Assembly (NCBI RefSeq): GCF_000787835.1 | Contig: NZ_BBPP01000027.1 | Location: 39,094-103,093 of the forward strand | Source of the DNA: Streptacidiphilus melanogenes | GTDB lineage: Bacteria > Actinomycetota > Actinomycetes > Streptomycetales > Streptomycetaceae | Direction of reading: 5' to 3' | DNA: 64,000 bases | Shown here: positions 28,160-38,394 of the stretch, one piece after another | Layout: each line of letters starts with the position of its first letter | Numbering within the stretch: position 1 is the first letter of the stretch | Position numbers and translations under genes: made by a program | Notes under the pieces: model-generated | What the model saw: the letters and a program-made list of their open reading frames with translations, nothing else | Told to the model about the DNA's origin: nothing | Databases searched by the model: none

Positions 28160-29647
28160 TCAGCCGGCGTAGGCGCCGAAGGCCCGGCTGAAGTCCAGCG
28201 GCTGCTGCGCGATGCTGCTGCAGGTGGCGTCGGCGTAGGACTTGGCCCCGCCGGAGCACGGCTTGTCCCGGGTCGCGGACCACATGGAGAGCCAGCCCAG
28301 GTGCTTGCCGCTCGCGAACTGCGCGAGCTGGGTCGCGTCGGCGACGGTGAAGACCTCGGTGTTGGTGTCGTTGACTCCGATCATCGGAGTCACCGCGACG
28401 TGCTTCCACGCGGTGGCGTCGTCCCAGCCGAAGATGGACTTGACCTGCGCCTCGGTCGCGGTCGCGGAGTCGATCGCGTACTGGCCCATCTTGCCGCTCG
28501 GGCTCGGCGCGGCGCCGTCGCCGAAGTCCATCGCCATCACGTTGACGGCGGAGACCACCACGCCCGCACTCTTGGCGTTCTGCAGCAGGTCCGTGCCGGT
28601 CTGCACCAGACCGGAGGGCAGGACTGGCAGGGTGAAGGAGACGTCGAGCGTCTTCCCCTTCGCCTTGGCGGTCTGCTGGAGCTGGGCGATCGCCTGGTCA
28701 CGGCGGGCGATGCCGGCGGTGTCGGACGTGGCGGCGCCCTCGACGTCGAAGTCGATCTTCGTCAGCCCGTAGGCGTCGATCACCTTCTGGTACGCGGCGG
28801 CGAGCGTGCTCACGCTGCCGCAGGACTCGGCGAGCTCGGTGCCGTTCGCCCCGCCGAAGGAGACCCGGACGTCCCCGCCCATCGCGCGCAGCGCGCCGAT
28901 CTGGCCCGGCACGCCGTCGTTGGTCAGCGGGGAGACGCCGCCCCACTCGGGGTTGCAGCCGCCGCCGTCGGTGATGAAGGCGAGGTTGAAGTTCTTCACG
29001 CCGGACGCCTTGGCGGTGGCGATCAGGTCATACGCGGGATAGAGGGAGGTGTCCACGTAGGGCGAGAAGCCAGCGCCGGAGGTCGAGCCCGTGCTGGGCG
29101 CGGACGGCGTCGGCGTAGGGGTCGGCGTCGTGGTCTTCGTGGCCGTGGGCGTCGGGGTCGGCGTGGCCGAGTGGGTCGGCGTCGGGGCCGGCGTGGTCGG
29201 CTGGCCGGACGGCGTCGGCGCGGAGCCGGTGGAGCAGTTCACGCCGTTGATGGAGCAGTTGGCCGGCGCGCCGGAGCCGTTGACCACGAACCCGACGACC
29301 GCGTGCTGGTTCGCCGCGAGGGTGCTGTCCCAGGACGCCGGGGTGACGGTGATGTGCCCGCCGCTGGCGGTGTACGTGGCGTTCCACAGCGAGCTGATCT
29401 TGGCACCGGCAGGCAGGTCGAACGTCAGCTTCCAGTTGCTGATCGTGCTGGACGTCGGGTTGCTGACGTCGTACTGGCCGCTGTAGCCGCTCCCCCAGTC
29501 ACTGGTAGTCGAGTAGACGGCGCCCACACCGGCCGCGTTCGCGCTCACCGCGAGGGCGGTCACCCCGCCGGCGAGCAGGACGGTGGCGACTGCGGAAGCC
29601 CCGAGGACCGCGCGACGGCGCGGCGCTCGGCGGGCGTGGTTCGACAT
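28160..29647 (-). CDS. Secreted CBM2-GH18 chitinase
   Basis: A 495-aa secreted enzyme: a signal peptide with twin Arg-like basic start (ARRAPRRRAVLGAS), cleavage near ANAAG; a CBM2 module (YDVSNPTSSTISNWKLTFDL, with paired Cys residues CSINGVNC at its end); a Thr/Pro linker (~165-205); and a GH18 domain with KIDFDVEGAA supplying the DxDxE motif and VSFGGANG. The catalytic domain is paralogous to that at 9165-10709 (both share NFNLAF and a GGGC or GGC segment). GGAGG precedes ATG 29647. A histidine kinase-response regulator pair lies directly upstream on the same strand. Confidence 0.93.
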   Translation of the reverse strand: MSNHARRAPRRRAVLGASAVATVLLAGGVTALAVSANAAGVGAVYSTTSDWGSGYSGQYDVSNPTSSTISNWKLTFDLPAGAKISSLWNATYTASGGHITVTPASWDSTLAANQHAVVGFVVNGSGAPANCSINGVNCSTGSAPTPSGQPTTPAPTPTHSATPTPTPTATKTTTPTPTPTPSAPSTGSTSGAGFSPYVDTSLYPAYDLIATAKASGVKNFNLAFITDGGGCNPEWGGVSPLTNDGVPGQIGALRAMGGDVRVSFGGANGTELAESCGSVSTLAAAYQKVIDAYGLTKIDFDVEGAATSDTAGIARRDQAIAQLQQTAKAKGKTLDVSFTLPVLPSGLVQTGTDLLQNAKSAGVVVSAVNVMAMDFGDGAAPSPSGKMGQYAIDSATATEAQVKSIFGWDDATAWKHVAVTPMIGVNDTNTEVFTVADATQLAQFASGKHLGWLSMWSATRDKPCSGGAKSYADATCSSIAQQPLDFSRAFGAYAG

Positions 29648-29967
29648 GCGGGGGTACCTCCACGATGGGGGACATCTGTCGATGGACCGCGAGCCGGCGC
29701 CTTGGCCCCTGGTGGGGACAGCGGCCACAGGAAGCCCACGGGCACGGTTGGTTGACACCCGGTCACCACCGGCTTCGCGGTCCGTCGGAAGGGACGCTAG
29801 CCGTTCCGGATTCGCCGATCAGCCCTGCTCAGACGGAGGTAGATCCCACTTAGGGCCCTATTAAGGAACAGGTCCGGTTGCCCACACGTCAGGGGCGCGC
29901 AGAGCCATCCGGACGGGGTGGTCGCTTGCGCAGTTCCCCGCGACCCTGAGGGGTTGCCACTGGCTGT
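29648..29967. other. Promoter region of the CBM2 chitinase, with a dispersed repeat
   Basis: No gene is supported in these 320 bases. The region contains the perfect palindrome TAGGGCCCTA at 29851-29860, within an AT-richer stretch, and near the kinase end a repeat copy (29921-29962) with the core GCGCAGTTCCCCGCG that recurs elsewhere in the window. I find no DasR-like site here, unlike the other chitinase. Confidence 0.5.
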
Positions 29968-31326
29968 CTAGCCCTTGGCCCTGCGCCGTTGCCTGGGGAC
30001 CGGAGCTCGCCTGTGCAGCAGGCGCACGCGGACTTCCGTGCCGCCCAGGACGGATCGGCCGATGGCGACGTCGCCGCCCGTGCTCTCGGCGACGCGGCGG
30101 ACGATGTCCAGGCCCAGGCCCGTGGAGCCGTCGCGTTCCGCGCCGACGCCGCGGCGGAGCGCCAGCTCTGGGTCGGCGATGCCCGCGCCGGCGTCGGAGA
30201 CCATGATGATGACGCCGTCGGGGGTGCCGTGGACATCGACGGCGAAAGCCGTCCCTTCGGGGGTGTGGCGGAAGACGTTGCCGAGCATCGCGTCCAGCGC
30301 CGCGGCCAGCTCGGGCGCGGCGACGGGGACGGCGACCGGGCGCTCCGCGCCCGCGAGCTGCCAGGGGCGGGACTCGTCCTCCGCGAGCGCCGACCAGAAC
30401 TCGGCGCGGTCGCGGATCACCTCCGCCGCGTCGCAGGAGACGGGCGCCGCGTCGGCGGCGGCCGGGGAGGCGCCGCGGCCGCGGAAGGCGCGGATGATCT
30501 GGTCGACCTCGCGTTCCAGCTGCGCCACCGCGTGGCGCGTCTGCTCGGCCGCATCGCCCTGACCGAGGGACGCGGCGTTCAGGCGCAGCACGGTCAGCGG
30601 GGTGCGCAGGCGGTGGGAGAGGTCCGCGGCCAGCTCGCGTTCCGAGGCGAGGAGCCGCACGACGCGGTCGGCCATGGCGTTGAACGCCTCCGCGGCCTCC
30701 CGCAGTTCGCGTGGGCTGTCGGGGACCTCGGGGACGCGGACCTCGAGGTCGCCCTCGCCCAGCGCGCGGGAGGCGCCGGCGAGGCGACGGGCCGCGCCGA
30801 CCATACGGGTGCCTAGGCGGTCGGCGACCGCGACGGAGATGAGGACCAGCACCACGGCGACGCCGCTGAGGACCAGCCAGGCCGAGGCGACGCCGCGGGA
30901 CAGCTCGGCGTCGGGGACGAAGACCTCGATGACGGCCACTCGGCCGTCGTTGACGGCGACGGGCTCCAGATACGCGAAGCCGCCGTGGACGCCGGTGGTG
31001 CCGCTGCGGCCGTTCGCGGCGGTCGCCGTCAGCGCGGCGGCGCCGACCCGTTCGCTGCCCAGGGTGTCGAAGCCGCCGCCGCTTCGCGGCAGATGGATGG
31101 CGATGAGTCCGGCCGCGCCGTCCTGCGTGCTGGCCAGGGCGCGTTGCAGCGCCTGCTGGTCGGTGGTGATGGCGAGCGCGGGGCCGAGCGTCGCGGCCTG
31201 CCGCTCCGCCGCGGTGAAGGCCCGTTCGCGGGCGGTCTCGCGGACCATCAGGCCGAGGGGGATCAGGAAGGCCAGCGCCACCATGGTGGTGACGGCGACG
31301 CAGACCTTGAACAGTGCGCCTCTCAC
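29968..31326 (-). CDS. Two-component sensor histidine kinase
   Basis: The 452-aa kinase has membrane helices at about residues 8-28 and 150-172 enclosing an extracytoplasmic sensor domain. A HAMP-type region (GTRMVGAARRLAGASRALGEGDLEVRVPE) follows, then an H-box with the phosphorylated His in ELAADLSHRLRTPLTVLRL, and an HATPase domain with an N-box variant (LDAMLGNVFRHTPEG), DAGAGIAD and GLGLDIVRR. Its GTG start overlaps the regulator's stop codon (GTGA). Signal is unknown; position next to a chitinase gene allows a role in chitin sensing. Confidence 0.92.
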   Translation of the reverse strand: MRGALFKVCVAVTTMVALAFLIPLGLMVRETARERAFTAAERQAATLGPALAITTDQQALQRALASTQDGAAGLIAIHLPRSGGGFDTLGSERVGAAALTATAANGRSGTTGVHGGFAYLEPVAVNDGRVAVIEVFVPDAELSRGVASAWLVLSGVAVVLVLISVAVADRLGTRMVGAARRLAGASRALGEGDLEVRVPEVPDSPRELREAAEAFNAMADRVVRLLASERELAADLSHRLRTPLTVLRLNAASLGQGDAAEQTRHAVAQLEREVDQIIRAFRGRGASPAAADAAPVSCDAAEVIRDRAEFWSALAEDESRPWQLAGAERPVAVPVAAPELAAALDAMLGNVFRHTPEGTAFAVDVHGTPDGVIIMVSDAGAGIADPELALRRGVGAERDGSTGLGLDIVRRVAESTGGDVAIGRSVLGGTEVRVRLLHRRAPVPRQRRRAKG

Positions 31327-32027
31327 CTCGCGTCCCCGCCGGGAGTCTCGGCCGGTATGTCGAGCCGGACGCCGACGCCACGCACGGTGTGCAGGTAGCG
31401 CGGCTGCGAGGCCGTCTCGCCGAGCTTGCGGCGCAGCCAGGACAGGTGCACGTCGATCGTCTGGTCGGTGCCGTACGGCTGGCGCCAGACCTCGGCGAGC
31501 AGCTCGCGGCGGGGCACGACGACGCCGGGACGGGCGGCGAGGTAGGCGAGCAGGTCGAACTCGCGCCGGGTGAGGTCGAGTTCCCTGCCGTCGAGGGTGG
31601 CCTCGCGACGTTGGAGGTCGATCCGCAGGCCGCCCGTCTGCAGCAGCTGCCCGGTCGGGCCCCCGGCCCCGGCACGGCGCAGCACGGCGGCCATCCGGGC
31701 GGTCAGGTGCTCCACCGAGAAGGGTTTGACCAGGTAGTCGTCGGCGCCGTCGTTGAGCAGGCGGATGATCTCCGACTCCTCGTCACGGGCCGTGGAGATG
31801 ATCACGGGGGTGTCGGTGAGCCCGCGGATCATCTTCAGTGCCTCGCCGCCGTCGAGGTCGGGCAGGCCGAGGTCGAGGATCACCAGGTCGCAGCCGACCT
31901 GGGCGACCTCGCGCAGCGCTTCCAGCGCCGTGCCGACGCTGCGGACGGCGTGGCCGGCGTCGGTGAGATGACGAATCAGGGCAGAGCGAACAAAGGGATC
32001 GTCCTCGACCACGAGCACTGTTGCCAT
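31323..32027 (-). CDS. OmpR/PhoB-type response regulator
   Basis: The 234-aa regulator has a receiver domain with acidic pair EDD (8-10), phospho-acceptor Asp52 in LVILDLGLPDLDG, Thr in IISTARDE and Lys in DYLVKPFS. A winged-helix domain follows (ELDLTRREFDLLAYLA, DVHLSWLRRKLGE). It overlaps the kinase gene by 4 bases, so the pair is translationally coupled. ATG 32027 starts at the conserved first strand MATVLVVEDD. Confidence 0.94.
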   Translation of the reverse strand: MATVLVVEDDPFVRSALIRHLTDAGHAVRSVGTALEALREVAQVGCDLVILDLGLPDLDGGEALKMIRGLTDTPVIISTARDEESEIIRLLNDGADDYLVKPFSVEHLTARMAAVLRRAGAGGPTGQLLQTGGLRIDLQRREATLDGRELDLTRREFDLLAYLAARPGVVVPRRELLAEVWRQPYGTDQTIDVHLSWLRRKLGETASQPRYLHTVRGVGVRLDIPAETPGGDAR

Positions 32028-32135
32028 GGCCGTGACGGTAGCTCATGAGGGCCGGTGGTCTGTACCTCCTGACCGCTCCGGACTCGGCTCCGGACTCCGC
32101 TCCTGGGCTCCGGGCGGGGCGTGCATACTGGCCCG

Positions 32136-32660
32136 GTGCGAAGAGTACTGGTGCAGACGGCGGCCTGGGCCGCGGCCACGGGGGCGGCCGTCGCCGTGTC
32201 CTGGTACGGGGTGCACCGGGTGCTCTCCGACGACGGCTACCAGCAGCCCGGCGCTCTCGCCCTGACCGTCGCCGGCTCCGCCTCCGTCACGCCCGCGCCG
32301 CTGCCGACGACGACCGAGGCCCCGACGCAGGCGCCGCTGCCGCCGGCCGCCTCGACGCACCGGGCCTCGCCCGGGCCCAGCCGGGACGCCTCGCCCAGTC
32401 CCTCGGCGTCGCCCGCCGGTCCGAGCGCCACCGGCGACGTGCACAGTTACACGCCCACCGGCGGCCGGATCGTGGTCTCCATGGGTGCGACCTCCGCCGA
32501 CCTGGTCTCGGCCACGCCGAACAGCGGCTGGTCCATGCACGTCTACACCGGCGACGAGTGGCTGCGGGTCGACTTCACCCAGGGCAGCACGGACTCGATC
32601 TTCTACGTCACCTGGAACGGCCACCCGCCCATGGTGCAGACCTGGCTGATGAACCAGTGA
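32136..32660 (+). CDS. Secreted or membrane-anchored protein of unknown function
   Basis: The 174-aa protein has a basic N-terminus and one hydrophobic segment (about 6-26, uncleaved anchor or signal), followed by a Thr/Pro/Ala/Ser linker of ~60 residues. A compact C-terminal domain of ~75 residues starts at GGRIVVSMGATSADLVS and ends NGHPPMVQTWLMNQ. I do not recognise the domain. No Shine-Dalgarno is seen; CATACT seven bases before GTG 32136 could be a -10 box of a leaderless mRNA. An ATG 5 codons upstream is an alternative. It is divergent from the two-component genes and may be under their control. Confidence 0.75.
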   Translation: MRRVLVQTAAWAAATGAAVAVSWYGVHRVLSDDGYQQPGALALTVAGSASVTPAPLPTTTEAPTQAPLPPAASTHRASPGPSRDASPSPSASPAGPSATGDVHSYTPTGGRIVVSMGATSADLVSATPNSGWSMHVYTGDEWLRVDFTQGSTDSIFYVTWNGHPPMVQTWLMNQ

Positions 32661-32689
32661 TCAGGGCCGTACCAGTACAGCACCCGTGA

Positions 32690-34054
32690 TCAGAACAGCT
32701 TGCCCGGGTTCATGATCCCCAACGGGTCGAAGACCGCCTTGACCTGACGCTGCAACTGGACCCCGACCGGGCCGAGCTCGCGGGCCAGCCAGTCCTTCTT
32801 CAGCAGCCCCACGCCGTGCTCGCCGGTGATGGTGCCGCCCAGCTCCAGCCCCAGCGACATGATCGCGTCGAAGGAGGCGCGGGCCCGCGCCGACTCGTCC
32901 GCGTCCTCGGCGTCGAAGACGACCACCGGGTGGGTGTTGCCGTCCCCGGCGTGCGCGCAGACGCCGATGGTGAGGTCGTAGTCCTCGGCGATCCGGGCCA
33001 CCCCGGACAGCATCTCCCCGAGTCGTGAGCGCGGCACGGCCACGTCGTCGATCATCGTGGTGCCGAGCCGGTCCAGCGCGGGCAGCGCCAGCCGACGGGC
33101 CTCCAGCAGCAACTCCGACTCGCCGCTGTCGGCGGCCGGGACCACCTCCGTCGCCCCCGCCTCCCGGCACAGCTCGCCGACGGCCTCCAGGTCCGAGGTC
33201 GGGTCGAGACTGTCGAAGCCGACCAGCAGCAGCGCGGCGGTCGAGTCCGGCAGGCCCATCTGCGCCATCGCGTTGACGGCCCGGACGGTCGTGGTGTCCA
33301 TCAGCTCCATCAGCGAGGGCACGTGTCCCGCGGCCATCACCGCGCAGACCGCCGCCCCGGCGGCGTCCGTGGAGGGGAACTCCGCCGCCAGCACCAGCTG
33401 CGGCGGCGGCGCGGGCCGCAGCGCCAGCACCGCGCCGACGACGACGCCCAGCGTCCCCTCCGCGCCGACGAAGAGCCGCGTCAGGTCGTACCCGGCGACG
33501 CCCTTGGCGGTGCGCCGACCTGTCCGCAGCAGCCGCCCGTCGGCGAGCACGACGTCCAGCCCGAGCACGTACTCGGCCGTCACCCCGTACTTGACACAGC
33601 ACAGGCCGCCCGCGCCGGTGCCGATGTTGCCGCCGACCGTGCACGACTCCCAGCTGGACGGATCCGGCGGGTAGCTGAGCCCGTGCCGGGCCGCGGCACG
33701 GGAGAGCTCGGCGTTGACCACGCCCGGCTCGACGACGGCGATCCGGTTGACCGGATCCAGCTCCAGGATCCGGTCCATCCGCACCAGCGACAGCGCGATC
33801 GCTCCCGCGACCGCGTTGGCCGCACCGGACAGCCCCGTCCGCGCGCCCTGCGGCACGACGGGCACCCGCAGCCGCGTGGCCGTCCGCATGACGTGCTGGA
33901 CCTCGTCCACCGTCCGCGGGAAGACCACCACCTCCGGCGGGGCGGAGTCGCAGAACCCGGCCATGTCCTGCTGGTACGCCGCGGTGACGTCCGGATCGGC
34001 CACGACGGCCGCCTCCGGCAGGCCCTCGCGCAACAGGTCGACCAGATCGCTCAT
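32690..34054 (-). CDS. FAD-linked oxidase, GlcD/D-lactate dehydrogenase type
   Basis: The 454-aa flavoprotein oxidises a 2-hydroxyacid such as glycolate or D-lactate. The PCMH-type FAD-binding domain shows VPVVPQGARTGLSGAANAV and the middle motif VGGNIGTGAGGLCCVKYG. The C-terminal domain ends TGEHGVGLLKKDWLARELG and FDPLGIMNPGKLF, the family signature. Partner subunits GlcE and GlcF are absent nearby, so it may act as a single-subunit dehydrogenase. ATG 34054 follows GAGGGGG. Confidence 0.92.
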   Translation of the reverse strand: MSDLVDLLREGLPEAAVVADPDVTAAYQQDMAGFCDSAPPEVVVFPRTVDEVQHVMRTATRLRVPVVPQGARTGLSGAANAVAGAIALSLVRMDRILELDPVNRIAVVEPGVVNAELSRAAARHGLSYPPDPSSWESCTVGGNIGTGAGGLCCVKYGVTAEYVLGLDVVLADGRLLRTGRRTAKGVAGYDLTRLFVGAEGTLGVVVGAVLALRPAPPPQLVLAAEFPSTDAAGAAVCAVMAAGHVPSLMELMDTTTVRAVNAMAQMGLPDSTAALLLVGFDSLDPTSDLEAVGELCREAGATEVVPAADSGESELLLEARRLALPALDRLGTTMIDDVAVPRSRLGEMLSGVARIAEDYDLTIGVCAHAGDGNTHPVVVFDAEDADESARARASFDAIMSLGLELGGTITGEHGVGLLKKDWLARELGPVGVQLQRQVKAVFDPLGIMNPGKLF

Positions 34055-34079
34055 CCGCCAGGCCCCCTCAGCTCGTGGC

Positions 34080-35474
34080 TCACATCTTCGTCGGTTTTCC
34101 GGCGGAATACAGCCAGGTGGCGAAGAGCGCGTCGAGGTTCTTTCCGGACACGCCCGCGCTCAGCGCCTCGAACTGGGCAGTGGTGCCGTGCCCGTGCCGG
34201 TGGGCGGCGGTCCACTGCTTCAGGATTCCGAAGAAGGCCTGGTCGCCGACGGCCTCGCGCAGCTCCTGCAGCGCCATCGCGCCGCGCGCGTAGCTCGGCA
34301 CCCCGAAGAGGCGTGACAGCTGCCCCGGGTCGCCCGGCGGGTAGGCCCAGAGCTGGTCCGTCGCGGGCCTGGCGTACAGCTGCGCCAGCCGGGCGTGGAG
34401 GCCGGTGCCGCCGTGCGCGGCGTCCCACATCCACTCGGCGTAGGTGGCGAAGCCCTCGTTGAGCCAGATGTCCTTCCACTGGGTGATCGTCACCGAGTCC
34501 CCGAACCACTGGTGGGCGGTCTCGTGCACCAGGGTGTCCATGTCCGGCGCCTCGTCGTACAGCGGCCTGGTCTGCGTTTCCAGGGCGTAGCCGATGGCCT
34601 TGTCGTGCATGACGATCGCCCCGGCCGCGTCGAACGGGTACGGTCCGAACAGGCTCGACTCCCACGCGATGACGGCCGGCAGCCGGGCCAGCACGCCGTC
34701 GGCGTCGTTCTTCTCCGCCGGGTCGACGGCGGTGTACACCGGCAGCCGGCCGCTCCAGTACTGGCGCACGTCGAAGCGCCCGACGCTGGCGGTCGCCAGG
34801 TAGGCGGCCATCGGCGCGGTCTCGTGCCAGTGGAAGGTCGAGTGCCCGGCGGCGGTGTGCTGGGTGCGCAGCACGCCGTTCGACACCGCCGTGTACCCCT
34901 GAGGGACCGTCACGGTGACGTCGTAGGTGGACTTGTCGCTCGGGTGGCCGTTGCAGGGGAACCACGTCATCGCGCCCTGCGGCTCGCCGGCCACGAAGGC
35001 GCCCTGGTCCCCCGGCAGTGCGGTCCACCCGTCGGAGGTGCCGTCCGTGTCGATGACCGGGTGCGGCGTCCCGCCGTAATCCACGGCGACGGTGAAGTCC
35101 GCGCCGTCGGCCACGGTGTCCGCGAGGGAGATCTGCAGTTTCTGCCCGTCCCGGGAGAAGGGCACGGCCTCACCGTCGACGGTGACGTGCCGGACGTCGA
35201 GCCCGGCGAGATCGAGATCGAACCCGGACAGGTCCTGCGTCGCCGTAGCGGACAGGACGGCGGTGGCCTCCAGGTGCTGGGTTGCGGGCTGGTACGCGAG
35301 CGTCAGCGCGTAGTGGCGGACGTGCAGCCCTCCGTCCCCGGAGAGCGGCAGCAGCGGATCCCCGGCCCCGGCGGCGCCCTTCGTTCCCACAGGCGTCGCC
35401 GGGGCCGCGGCCCCGAGCAGTCCACTGACCGCGAGCACGGTCGCGGCGGTCGTAAGAAACAGACGGTTCGTCAC
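34080..35474 (-). CDS. Secreted M1-family metallopeptidase
   Basis: The 464-aa zinc aminopeptidase-like protein has an N-terminal signal peptide (hydrophobic LFLTTAATVLAVSGLLGAA), a beta-rich domain, and the HExxH-18-E zinc site in VHETAHQWFGD followed by WLNEGFATYAEW. The substrate-binding GxMEN motif reads poorly (GAMTWFPCNG only), as in other short secreted M1 proteins. The C-terminal helical part is short, so it lacks the ERAP-like domain of full-length PepN. The start is GTG 35474. It probably trims peptides outside the cell. Confidence 0.9.
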   Translation of the reverse strand: MTNRLFLTTAATVLAVSGLLGAAAPATPVGTKGAAGAGDPLLPLSGDGGLHVRHYALTLAYQPATQHLEATAVLSATATQDLSGFDLDLAGLDVRHVTVDGEAVPFSRDGQKLQISLADTVADGADFTVAVDYGGTPHPVIDTDGTSDGWTALPGDQGAFVAGEPQGAMTWFPCNGHPSDKSTYDVTVTVPQGYTAVSNGVLRTQHTAAGHSTFHWHETAPMAAYLATASVGRFDVRQYWSGRLPVYTAVDPAEKNDADGVLARLPAVIAWESSLFGPYPFDAAGAIVMHDKAIGYALETQTRPLYDEAPDMDTLVHETAHQWFGDSVTITQWKDIWLNEGFATYAEWMWDAAHGGTGLHARLAQLYARPATDQLWAYPPGDPGQLSRLFGVPSYARGAMALQELREAVGDQAFFGILKQWTAAHRHGHGTTAQFEALSAGVSGKNLDALFATWLYSAGKPTKM

Positions 35475-35548
35475 CTGACCAACCGTAGGTTCGACGCACC
35501 GTCACCGCCGTGGCGGAGTAGTCCAAAAGGTGAGGTGGATCACACCGA

Positions 35549-36778
<1,230 letters not shown>

Positions 36779-36840
36779 CTACGGGCGGTCCTCAGCTGTG
36801 CAGACTGCCTAGCTGGGGCCATGCTGGTTCAGCAGGCGGA

Positions 36841-37659
36841 TCAGCACGAGGGAACGGCCGCGCCGCCGCCCTGCAGCGCCTCCAGCGCCTTCACCGCCTG
36901 GTCCAGGGTGTTCACCGGCACGAGGCGGAGCCCCTTCGGGGTGTTCACCTCGGCGTCGGTGCACTCGCTGCGCGGGACGAGGAAGACGGTCGCGCCGTCC
37001 CTGGCGGCCGCCTTGGTCTTCAGCGCCACGCCGCCGACCGCGCCGACGTCGCCGCTGTCGTCGATCTCACCGGTACCGGCCACGACCGCGCCGCCGGTGA
37101 GGTCGCCGGCCGCGCCGGGCTTGCCGGAGCCGTTGCCGTGCAGCTCGTCGATGATCCCGAGGGTGAACATCAGGCCCGCGCTGGGGCCGCCGACGTCGGC
37201 GAGCTTCAGGTCGACCTTCACCTGGGAGGAGGAGAGCCCGAGGTAGTCGAGCGCGGCCGTCGTCGCGGCCTCCTGCGACTGCTGCATGGCCTGCTGGTTG
37301 ACCTGGTTCGCCTGGCTGACGGACTGCCCCGAGGGGTAGACGGAGTTGCGCGGGACGACGGCCTTGTTCGGGTTCCCCCAGGCGCTGACGACCTCCGACA
37401 GCGGCGGGCTGTAGTTCGGCAGCGTCGCGGCGATGGTGGTCATCCGCAGCTGGCCCTCGGTGTGCCGGGTGGGGTGACCGGTGATCGTGATCACCTCGGC
37501 GCCCTGGTAGCTGCCGAGCGTGTTCACCGAGATCCCGGGCTCCAGCACGGTGAACGGCAGCGGGGCCCCCACCGCCACCGCGATCGGGGCGGCCACCAGC
37601 ACCGCGCACAGAATCAGCCGGTTACGGCGCGGGGCGAGCCAGGAGCGATAGGAGGACAC
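36841..37659 (-). CDS. YlbL-like Lon-fold (S16) protease lacking the PDZ domain
   Basis: The 272-aa protein has an N-terminal membrane anchor (about 13-34), the conserved stretch EVITITGHPTRHTEGQLRMTT, a helix rich in Gln (QVNQQAMQQSQEAATTAALDYL), and directly the S16 domain with catalytic Ser in LADVGGPSAGLMFTLGIIDE and Lys in GGVALKTKAAARDGA. Usual YlbL proteins (~340-360 residues) have a PDZ domain between the helix and the protease domain; here that segment is gone although the flanks are well conserved. TAGAAT ends 6 bases before GTG 37659, suggesting a leaderless mRNA. It probably cleaves membrane-associated substrates outside the cytoplasm. Confidence 0.85.
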   Translation of the reverse strand: MSSYRSWLAPRRNRLILCAVLVAAPIAVAVGAPLPFTVLEPGISVNTLGSYQGAEVITITGHPTRHTEGQLRMTTIAATLPNYSPPLSEVVSAWGNPNKAVVPRNSVYPSGQSVSQANQVNQQAMQQSQEAATTAALDYLGLSSSQVKVDLKLADVGGPSAGLMFTLGIIDELHGNGSGKPGAAGDLTGGAVVAGTGEIDDSGDVGAVGGVALKTKAAARDGATVFLVPRSECTDAEVNTPKGLRLVPVNTLDQAVKALEALQGGGAAVPSC

Positions 37660-37737
37660 GCCCGAATTCTAGGCAGAGGCGGATCACATCCGGACAACGG
37701 ACCGCTCCGGCCGGCGGACGGCACCCCGCCTCGGACC

Positions 37738-38394
37738 CTAGCGGAGGGCTTCGGAGACCTCCGTTGCGGCCTCCAGGACCCTGGGGCCGACGCGCTCGGG
37801 CACCACGCCGGCCAGCATCAGCACCCCGACGCTGCCCTCGATGCCGATCAGGCCGCGCAGCGGGGCCGCGACGCTGTTGGCGCCGGAGCGCTCCTCCGTG
37901 GCGGCCACCCACTCCTGCTGCTGCTCCGGCCGCGGCTGCCCGTACGGGGTGGCGCGGGCGGCCAGGATCGCCTGCCCCGCGGCGTTCTCCGCCAGCGAGT
38001 GCCGCACGCCCGTGCGGTAGGCGACGTGGAAGTCGGTCCAGCTCGGCTCGACGACCGCGACGACCAGCGCCTCGCTGCCGTCCACCAGCGTCAGGTGGGC
38101 GGTGGCGCCGAGGTCCTCCGCGAGGCTGCGGAGGGCCGGCAGGGCCGCCTCCCGCAGCAGCGGATGCACCCGGTGGGAGAGCCGCAGCACGCCGAGCCCG
38201 ACCCGGGCCCGTCCGCCGACGTCGCGCCGCACCAGTCCGTGCTGCTCCAGGGTGGCCAGCAGCCGGTAGACGACGGTCCGGTTGACCTCCAGGCGCGAGG
38301 CCAGTTCGGTGACGGTCAGCCCGCGCTCCGCGTCGGCGAGCAGCTTCAGCACGCGCACGCCGCGATCGAGCGTCTGCGAGGTCTCAGCGGTCAC
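37738..38394 (-). CDS. IclR-family transcriptional regulator
   Basis: The 218-aa regulator has an N-terminal winged helix (SQTLDRGVRVLKLLADAERGLTVTELASRL..., recognition helix VNRTVVYRLLATLEQHGLV) and a C-terminal effector-binding domain. GTG 38394 has GGGAG 6 bases upstream. In S. coelicolor an IclR protein, SsgR, controls the neighbouring ssgA; here an SsgA-like gene is divergent across a 430-bp gap, so control of that gene is plausible. Effector unknown. Confidence 0.9.
   Translation of the reverse strand: MTAETSQTLDRGVRVLKLLADAERGLTVTELASRLEVNRTVVYRLLATLEQHGLVRRDVGGRARVGLGVLRLSHRVHPLLREAALPALRSLAEDLGATAHLTLVDGSEALVVAVVEPSWTDFHVAYRTGVRHSLAENAAGQAILAARATPYGQPRPEQQQEWVAATEERSGANSVAAPLRGLIGIEGSVGVLMLAGVVPERVGPRVLEAATEVSEALR

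Noticed and set aside
29748-29775. TTGACA-containing promoter on the plus strand before the kinase
   Set aside because: The downstream genes on that strand are absent and no -10 box fits at 16-19 bases, so it is probably chance.
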